Source: CAYTED01 sp964537075
GTDB taxonomy: Bacteria; Patescibacteriota; Minisyncoccia; Moranbacterales; UBA1568
NCBI GenBank assembly: GCA_964537075.1
Contig: CAZIBB010000009.1
Coordinates: 1 to 26,029, forward strand
Length of the DNA stretch: 26,029 nucleotides
Reading direction: 5' to 3'
A program made the position numbers and the translations under genes. Shown one piece after another: positions 21,087 through 26,029 of the stretch. Position 1 is the stretch's first letter. Every line of letters begins with the position of its first letter. The notes beneath the pieces were generated by a model. That model had not been told where the DNA came from. It saw only the letters and a program-made list of their open reading frames with translations, and ran no database searches.

Positions 21087-22031
21087 ATGATTGTTATGAA
21101 GTACAGAATCCTTTTGTTTATCGTAGGGACAGTGTTCATCCTCAGTGGGCTGTTTTGGTGGTATTCGCGGACGGAAGAATCTGTCGATTATCGGATATCG
21201 GTTTCTGCGACGATCTATCCTCTGGCATTTCTTGCGGAACAGATCGGTGGAGATTTGGTTTCCGTGAAGACGGTCGTGCCGCGAGGCATCGAACCGCATG
21301 ATTTCGATCCGTCGCTTCGGGATATCGCTGATATGTATCGATCCAAACTGATACTTATCAATGGTGCGGGTATCGACACGTGGGCGGAGCGGTTGGAAGT
21401 GGATTTTCTCAAGCAGGGCATACTGGTTTCGGTCTTTTCCCGATCGGTTGATCTGACGGCTGTAACCGACGATGAGGCGGAGCATGCGGTGGCGTCCGGT
21501 ATGAGCGATCCTCACTTCTGGCTGGATCCGGTCATGTATAAAGAGAGCGCGCGCGCGGTATTGCAGGAGCTTATCGATATCGATCCGGCTCATGCGGCGA
21601 CATATCGGATGAACTTCGGTCGTTTCGAGAGAAATATCGCGATACTTGATGATCATCTCCGAGAGCTTTCCGGTCCTCGTTGCCATTTGGATACGGTCAT
21701 CGTTTCACATAATGCGTTCTCATATCTGGCGAGGAGATATGGATTTGAGATCCGGTCGCTTGCGGGTATCAATCCCGAACAGGAAGTATCGATCGGCGAA
21801 CTTGCGGGTGTCATCCGCCTCATGCAGGAAAAGAATATCTTGTATGTTCTGACCGAACCGATCGGTAATATGGATGTGGCGACGACAATAAGGAAAGAAA
21901 CCGGGGCGGAAATATCGACCCTGGATCCGCTCGAAGGACTCCTCCAATCGGATGCCAATCCTTCGGAAGATTATTTTACCGTGATGAACCGGAATTGGAT
22001 AACATTGCGAAAGGCGCTAGAATGTGAGTAA
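21087..22031 (+). CDS. znuA: Zinc/manganese ABC transporter substrate-binding protein ZnuA
   Basis: This cluster A-I metal-binding protein has 314 residues. The N-terminal hydrophobic segment (about 7-25) is not followed by a lipobox Cys, so it is probably retained as an anchor. Metal ligands are recognisable: GIEPHDFDPS (H71), DPHFWLDP (H143), VSHNAFSYLARRYGF (third His) and the final Asp in STLDPLEG. The His-rich loop of many zinc-specific ZnuA proteins is missing, so manganese cannot be excluded. The gene lies 23 nt after the Fur-family gene and 20 nt before the ATPase. Confidence 0.9.
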   Translation: MIVMKYRILLFIVGTVFILSGLFWWYSRTEESVDYRISVSATIYPLAFLAEQIGGDLVSVKTVVPRGIEPHDFDPSLRDIADMYRSKLILINGAGIDTWAERLEVDFLKQGILVSVFSRSVDLTAVTDDEAEHAVASGMSDPHFWLDPVMYKESARAVLQELIDIDPAHAATYRMNFGRFERNIAILDDHLRELSGPRCHLDTVIVSHNAFSYLARRYGFEIRSLAGINPEQEVSIGELAGVIRLMQEKNILYVLTEPIGNMDVATTIRKETGAEISTLDPLEGLLQSDANPSEDYFTVMNRNWITLRKALECE

Positions 22032-22051
22032 TGATCATTAGATTTTGAAGT

Positions 22052-22822
22052 ATGAAAAGCCACGGAAAACTCATCGTCGAATGTGATCATGTCTTTTTCA
22101 GGTACCCGAGTGCTCCTTTGACCGCGCTCGAGGACATTACTTTTCAGGTTCGCGGCGGAGAATACACGGGGCTGATCGGCGGGAATGGCAGCGGTAAAAC
22201 GACGCTTCTCCGCGTGTTGCTCGGCTTGCTCACACCGGATCAGGGGGAGGTGCGCCTTTTCGAGACGCCGCTTCGTGAATTCCGTGATTGGCATAAGGTC
22301 GGATATGTACCGCAGAATGTCTTTCGTGAAGAAGAGGTATTTCCGGCGACGGTGCGCGAAGTGGTGGGAAGCGGGGCGAAGGTATTTTCGAGCCCGTTCG
22401 GATTTTGGATGAAACGTGGTATGGAACAGCGTTCGCTCGATGAGGCTCTGGCTCTGGCCGAGATCAGCCATTTGTCGGAACGAAAGATCGGCGAGCTTTC
22501 CGGCGGGGAACGTCAGAGGGTATTCATCGCGCGCGCGCTTCTCACACGCCCGGAACTTCTCATTCTCGATGAGCCCCTCACGGGTGTCGACTCGCCGACC
22601 CAGGAGAAATTCTATGAACTGCTGAAGCGGCTCGATGAGGAGCAGGGTATCGCCATCATACTCGTGTCGCATGATTTGGAATCGATTACTCAGGAAGTGG
22701 AAAATCTCCTCTGTCTCCATCGCACTTTGGTGTGTGCCGGTTCTCCGAAGAAGCTCGATGTCGGAAATCTGCTCGAAGCATACGCGAAGAAGGGGTTTAT
22801 CATTCATGAACATGTACACTAG
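22052..22822 (+). CDS. znuC: Metal ABC transporter ATPase ZnuC
   Basis: The ATP-binding subunit has 256 residues. It has Walker A GGNGSGKT (43-50), Q-loop VPQNVF, signature LSGGE (149-153), Walker B LLILDEP (Asp173, Glu174) and H-loop VSHD (His207). It drives uptake through ZnuB. Its position between znuA and znuB fixes the role. Confidence 0.93.
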   Translation: MKSHGKLIVECDHVFFRYPSAPLTALEDITFQVRGGEYTGLIGGNGSGKTTLLRVLLGLLTPDQGEVRLFETPLREFRDWHKVGYVPQNVFREEEVFPATVREVVGSGAKVFSSPFGFWMKRGMEQRSLDEALALAEISHLSERKIGELSGGERQRVFIARALLTRPELLILDEPLTGVDSPTQEKFYELLKRLDEEQGIAIILVSHDLESITQEVENLLCLHRTLVCAGSPKKLDVGNLLEAYAKKGFIIHEHVH

Positions 22823-22929
22823 GAATCCGTTGAAATGAATTGCTAGTCGTTCATGACGGAACGAGTGTCGGTAAAATCAGGTCAAATATCCAGAGCTTGC
22901 TGCGGGGTAAATACCTATTATCATAAGTT

Positions 22930-22939
22930 NNNNNNNNNN
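22930..22939. other. Assembly gap of ten N
   Basis: Ten undefined bases lie in the 134 nt between znuC and znuB. Both sides carry the same eight bases, CATAAGTT (22922-22929 and 22940-22947). A scaffolding join of two overlapping contig ends is therefore likely, and the true gap may be zero or negative. The remaining 22823-22929 bases show no gene. Confidence 0.95.
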
Positions 22940-22956
22940 CATAAGTTTCGTATACT

Positions 22957-23757
22957 ATGTTTGAATTTTTTCAGTACGATTTTCTTGTCCGGTCATTCGC
23001 CGCCGGCATATTTATTGGTATTACGGCGCCTGCTATCGGGATGTTCGTGGTGCTCAAGCGCCAGTCTTTTCTGGCAGATGCTTTAGCCCATGTGTCGCTC
23101 CTCGGATTGGCTTTGGCGACGCTCCTCAAGATACCGCTTACCTTGGGCGCACTCGTCGTATCGGTCGCCGCGGCCATCGGCATGGAGGAATTGCGCCGTA
23201 CCGGACGGCTTTTCCGTGACTCTTCGCTCGTGATCTTTTTCTCCGGAAGTCTGGCTTTGGCCATCGTGATCATGAGTCTCTCTCACGGGTTATCAGGAAA
23301 TATCCTCTCCTATCTTTTCGGCAGTATCGCGACGGTAACGGATATCGATGTGTGGATAACGGCAATCGTCACCGTTCTTTCTCTCTCGTTCCTTTTCTTT
23401 TTCGGCCGAGCCCTTTTTCTTTTGGTACTCAATGAAGATCTAGCCAAAGTGTCTGGCGTGCATATCCGCCGGTTGAATGTAAGTTTCGCAGCCATGGCGG
23501 CTATGATCGTCGCGGTTTCGCTCCAGACGGTCGGTGCGCTGCTTGTCGGGTCGCTCATGACGGTACCTGTGTTCGCTTCCCTGCAGTGGCGCTTCGGTTT
23601 CCGTCGAACCCTCGCTCTTTCAGTCTTCATCTCTCTCGTCTCGGTTATGACGGGGTTCTTTCTTTCCTATTTCTTCCGGTTGCCCTCCGGCGGCGCCATT
23701 GTTCTGGTCGCCATTCTTCTTTTTCTTCTCTCATATTTCTTGAATCGAAAGAAATAG
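22957..23757 (+). CDS. znuB: Metal ABC transporter permease ZnuB
   Basis: This ABC-3 family membrane subunit has 266 residues, mostly hydrophobic, with about eight helices. Typical features are the start MFEFFQYDFLVRSFAAG, then MFVVLKRQSFLADALAHVSL and the late segment VGALLVGSLMTVPVFASL. It forms the channel for the ZnuA/ZnuC importer. The N-terminus looks complete despite the nearby assembly gap. A hairpin terminator follows immediately. Confidence 0.92.
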   Translation: MFEFFQYDFLVRSFAAGIFIGITAPAIGMFVVLKRQSFLADALAHVSLLGLALATLLKIPLTLGALVVSVAAAIGMEELRRTGRLFRDSSLVIFFSGSLALAIVIMSLSHGLSGNILSYLFGSIATVTDIDVWITAIVTVLSLSFLFFFGRALFLLVLNEDLAKVSGVHIRRLNVSFAAMAAMIVAVSLQTVGALLVGSLMTVPVFASLQWRFGFRRTLALSVFISLVSVMTGFFLSYFFRLPSGGAIVLVAILLFLLSYFLNRKK

Positions 23758-23771
23758 CGGTGAAGAAAGAG

Positions 23772-23809
23772 AAAAAAATATCATCACCGAGTGATGATGA
23801 TATTTTTTT
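23772..23809 (+). terminator. Rho-independent terminator of the znu operon
   Basis: AAAAAAATATCATCA and TGATGATATTTTTTT pair around a short loop, with A and T runs on the two sides, so it may work in both directions. It lies 15 nt after the znuB stop. Confidence 0.85.
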
Positions 23810-23810
23810 A

Positions 23811-24000
23811 GAGCCTATCTAAGATCTCATGTCGGACATGAAATTTCATCATTTTGAGCGAAAATTCTGAAAATTGAGGAGGAATATCTGTATATTCCGA
23901 CGAGACTTTCGAAATTTGCAGCCAAAATGATGGAATTTCAGGCGACAAGCAAGAGGAATTGTTGTTTTTTAATGCTTGCGGTGAGATCTTAGATAGGCTC
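23811..24000. mobile_element. MITE-like element with 19-bp terminal inverted repeats
   Basis: The left end GAGCCTATCTAAGATCTCA (23811-23829) is perfectly inverted at 23982-24000. A direct TTA on both sides (23808-23810 and 24001-24003) is a likely 3-bp target duplication. Inside, GAAATTTCATCATTTTG near the left is also roughly inverted near the right (CAAAATGATGGAATTTC). The 190-bp length leaves no room for a transposase, so it is non-autonomous. A TTA duplication and GAGCC ends suggest mobilisation by an IS5-type transposase, which is inference. Confidence 0.8.
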
Positions 24001-24062
24001 TTAGATCTCTGTTTTCTCTTTTCTTAACTCTTATCACTCTTTCCCGAGTTTGTGCGGACTTG

Positions 24063-24101
24063 CCCTGTGAAATGTACGACCCTTGGTCGTATTTCACAGG
24101 G
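24063..24101. repeat. GTGAAAT...ATTTCAC hairpin element, copy E2
   Basis: Outer arms CCCTGTGAAAT and ATTTCACAGGG enclose a smaller TACGACC / GGTCGTA stem. Its minus-strand flanks match E1 at 13017-13066 (ATTCACCC before, GGGCAAGTCCGC after). It lies directly downstream of topA and could help end that transcript, although there is no T run. Confidence 0.65.
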
Positions 24102-24116
24102 TGAATGATTCGGCTG

Positions 24117-26029
24117 TTATGAGACACTCTTTAGTTTATCGGGACGATGGTTGATGCACATTTTTTGGGAACATCTTTCCGGAATCGTCTTGGTCCCTTC
24201 CATCATGAGTGATTGGCACATTGGGCAGATACTGCCGGTCGGCTTCGCTTTGATGGCGTTCTTGCATTTCGGATAATTGGTGCAGGAATAGAACATACCG
24301 AAACGGCCGCGGCGTTCAGCCATCTCGCCATCCTTACAAAGAGGGCATTTTATACCCGTGGTTACCTGGTCCTTGTCGCTCCCCGTCTTGTATTTACACT
24401 TCGGGAAATTCGAGCAGGAAATAAATTTTCCGTATTTTCCTTCGCGCTCCATGAGTTTGCCATTCTTACAATCCGGGCAGGACTCACCGGTTTCTTTCGG
24501 TGGTTCCATGACTTTGCCTTCATCGGTGAGCGCGCCGTCGCAGTCCGGAAACCGCGCACAGGAGAAGAATTTCCCCGAGCGGGAGAGCTTGATGACCATG
24601 GCACCACCACATTTTGGGCAGACCGTCCCCTCGGGGGCATCACCCATATTGGTCACTTTGTCGATCTTGTCTTTGCTCTTCACTTCTTTGGAAAAGGGAG
24701 TATAAAAATCAGCGAGTGTTTTCGCATACTCGCGCTTGCCATTGGCGATATCATCGAGTTTGTCCTCCATGTCGGCTGTGAAGGATTCCGCGAGCACATC
24801 CTGAAAATGAAGAAAGAGGAAATCATCGACGACCATGCCGGTATCGGTGACCTGGAGCGCCTTGCCTTCTTTTATGACATAGCCGCGATCCTGAATGGTC
24901 TTGACGATGGCCGCGTAGGTCGATGGGCGGCCGATGCCGCGCTTTTCGAGCTCCTTCACGAGACCGGCTTCCGTGTAGCGATGCGGCGGTTCAGTCTGCT
25001 TTTCTTCGGACTCAATTCTCTTCAGATCGAGTGGATCGCTTGCCATGACCTTCGGTACTTCCACATCGTCGCCTCGTGCGGCGGTATCGAGCCGGAGCCA
25101 TCCATCGAACAGGAGATGTGATCCGTTGGCGGAAAAGTTTGGCAGTGCCCGATCGGTAGTATTGGCGATAATTTTCGTCCGGAGAATTTCCGCATCGCTC
25201 ATCTGCGAGGCGAGCGTGCGGGTACGGATGAGTGCATACAACTTTTTCTCGTCATCGGTGACGCCGGCTGATTTCTTGAAAGGATCGGTCGGACGGATCG
25301 CCTCGTGCGCCTCCTGGGCATTCTTGCTTTTGGTTTTGTAGCGGCGTACGGAGAGATATTTTTCGCCGAACTCTTTCGTGACGGCGGCGATGATATCCGG
25401 AAGAGCAGTTTCGGATATCGAGATGCTGTCAGTACGCATGTAGGTGATGAATCCTTTTTCATAGAGCTTCTGTGCGGCACGCATGGTGCGTGACGGCGAC
25501 ATGCCGAGGCGCGAGCTTCCGGCCTGCTGGAGCGTCGAGGTGGTGAACGGTGCATACGGGCGACGCAGGGCTTCGGTCGTCGTCACTTCGACGATTTCCC
25601 AAGATTTTTTTTCCGCCATTGCGATGAGTTCTTCCACTTCCTTTTTCTCCTTCGGTTGTTTCACACAGGTGAAGAGGATGTCTTCTTTGCTCTTCGTCGT
25701 GCAGAGCGCGGTCAGGATGAAATAGGTTTCGGGAATGAAAGCGCGAATTTCTTTTTCGCGTTCGGCGAGGATATGGAGAGCGGGGGATTGGACACGACCG
25801 GCAGAGAGGCCGTAGCGGACTTTTTTCCAGATGAGTCCCGAGAGATCGTATCCGACAAGCCGATCGAGAATGCGGCGTGCCTCCTGCGCTTTTCGGAGAT
25901 TGGTATCGAGCTCGCGCGGATGGGCGACGGCCTCGCTGACGGCTTTTTCCGTAATCTCATAAAACAAAACGCGCTGCGGATTTTTGATCCCGCAGCTTTC
26001 AGCGACATGCCAGGCAATCGCTTCTCCTT
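24117..26029 (-). CDS. topA: DNA topoisomerase I (5' end beyond window)
   Basis: This type IA topoisomerase relaxes negative supercoils. The C-terminal ~636 residues are present, and the reading frame continues past the right edge (GEAIAWHVAESCG is still in frame there), so the TOPRIM N-terminus is missing. The active-site motif GFITYMRTDS has its catalytic Tyr codon at 25440-25442. SAGRVQSPAL, TSTLQQ and EAHEAIRPTD are other family signatures. The C-terminus carries three Cys4 zinc ribbons (CPKCGG, CPDCKN and CPLCKD, each closed by C-x4-P-x-C) and a fourth, irregular one (CPMC with CSQKMC). The gene converges on the znu operon, with the MITE and a hairpin between them. Confidence 0.95.
   Translation of the reverse strand, partial: GEAIAWHVAESCGIKNPQRVLFYEITEKAVSEAVAHPRELDTNLRKAQEARRILDRLVGYDLSGLIWKKVRYGLSAGRVQSPALHILAEREKEIRAFIPETYFILTALCTTKSKEDILFTCVKQPKEKKEVEELIAMAEKKSWEIVEVTTTEALRRPYAPFTTSTLQQAGSSRLGMSPSRTMRAAQKLYEKGFITYMRTDSISISETALPDIIAAVTKEFGEKYLSVRRYKTKSKNAQEAHEAIRPTDPFKKSAGVTDDEKKLYALIRTRTLASQMSDAEILRTKIIANTTDRALPNFSANGSHLLFDGWLRLDTAARGDDVEVPKVMASDPLDLKRIESEEKQTEPPHRYTEAGLVKELEKRGIGRPSTYAAIVKTIQDRGYVIKEGKALQVTDTGMVVDDFLFLHFQDVLAESFTADMEDKLDDIANGKREYAKTLADFYTPFSKEVKSKDKIDKVTNMGDAPEGTVCPKCGGAMVIKLSRSGKFFSCARFPDCDGALTDEGKVMEPPKETGESCPDCKNGKLMEREGKYGKFISCSNFPKCKYKTGSDKDQVTTGIKCPLCKDGEMAERRGRFGMFYSCTNYPKCKNAIKAKPTGSICPMCQSLMMEGTKTIPERCSQKMCINHRPDKLKSVS

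Noticed and set aside
24063..24101. Standard terminator for topA
   Set aside because: The hairpin is strong, but no T run follows on the minus strand and the sequence is shared with E1, so it is listed as a repeat instead.
24213..25121. 302-residue plus-strand open frame
   Set aside because: It is antisense to the conserved topA coding sequence and shows no recognisable domain or start signal.

Overview
The window looks like part of a chromosome from a Candidate Phyla Radiation (Patescibacteria, Parcubacteria-like) bacterium. This is inferred from gene content and style, not from a database search. The supporting features are a tRNA without encoded CCA, a winged-helix/Cas2-like protein of a type common in that group, a bifunctional phosphoglucose/phosphomannose isomerase, an RNase J with a long basic tail, a membrane-anchored Cys/Asp-rich protein, a tandem LamG surface protein, and intergenic DNA packed with many different palindromic repeats. 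TGA is used as a normal stop codon, so the UGA-Gly code of some CPR lineages does not apply.

Layout: 1-473 holds the 3' end of 23S rRNA, 5S rRNA and a terminator. 551-5983 is a run of + strand housekeeping and envelope genes: a membrane-anchored hypothetical, rodA, secG, an oligopeptide-binding protein and pgi/pmi. Three of them are followed by a ~140 bp AACACAAA-type inverted repeat. Then come tRNA-Leu(CAG), RNase J and a strong terminator. 8800-13700 is an accessory stretch with a Bro-N/DinD-like protein, a 948-residue protein of four LamG modules, a broken extra LamG tail and several repeat families. 13156-14499 is the most unusual locus: five 36-bp palindromes, four upstream and one downstream of a solitary TM-wHTH-Cas2-like gene, with no cas1. 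14615-18936 holds trpS, a small hypothetical, a rhodanese and a class A penicillin-binding protein.

At 20560-20632 a bifunctional Rel (minus strand) and a Zur-like Fur-family regulator (plus strand) diverge from promoters whose -35 boxes overlap. A 7-1-7 palindrome fills the regulator's promoter spacer, and the regulator leads a zinc/manganese ABC operon (znuA-znuC-znuB). The operon is interrupted only by a 10-N assembly gap. It is followed by a terminator, a 190-bp MITE-like element with TTA target duplication, and topA, which runs off the right edge.

Functionally the window combines translation (rRNA, tRNA, TrpS), RNA turnover (RNase J), wall synthesis (RodA, PBP1A-type), secretion (SecG), nutrient uptake (peptide and zinc binding proteins), stringent response (Rel) and DNA topology (TopA). 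The most promising candidate for an undescribed system is the Cas2-like gene with its palindrome array. Next are the mosaic LamG gene and the shared Rel/Zur control region.
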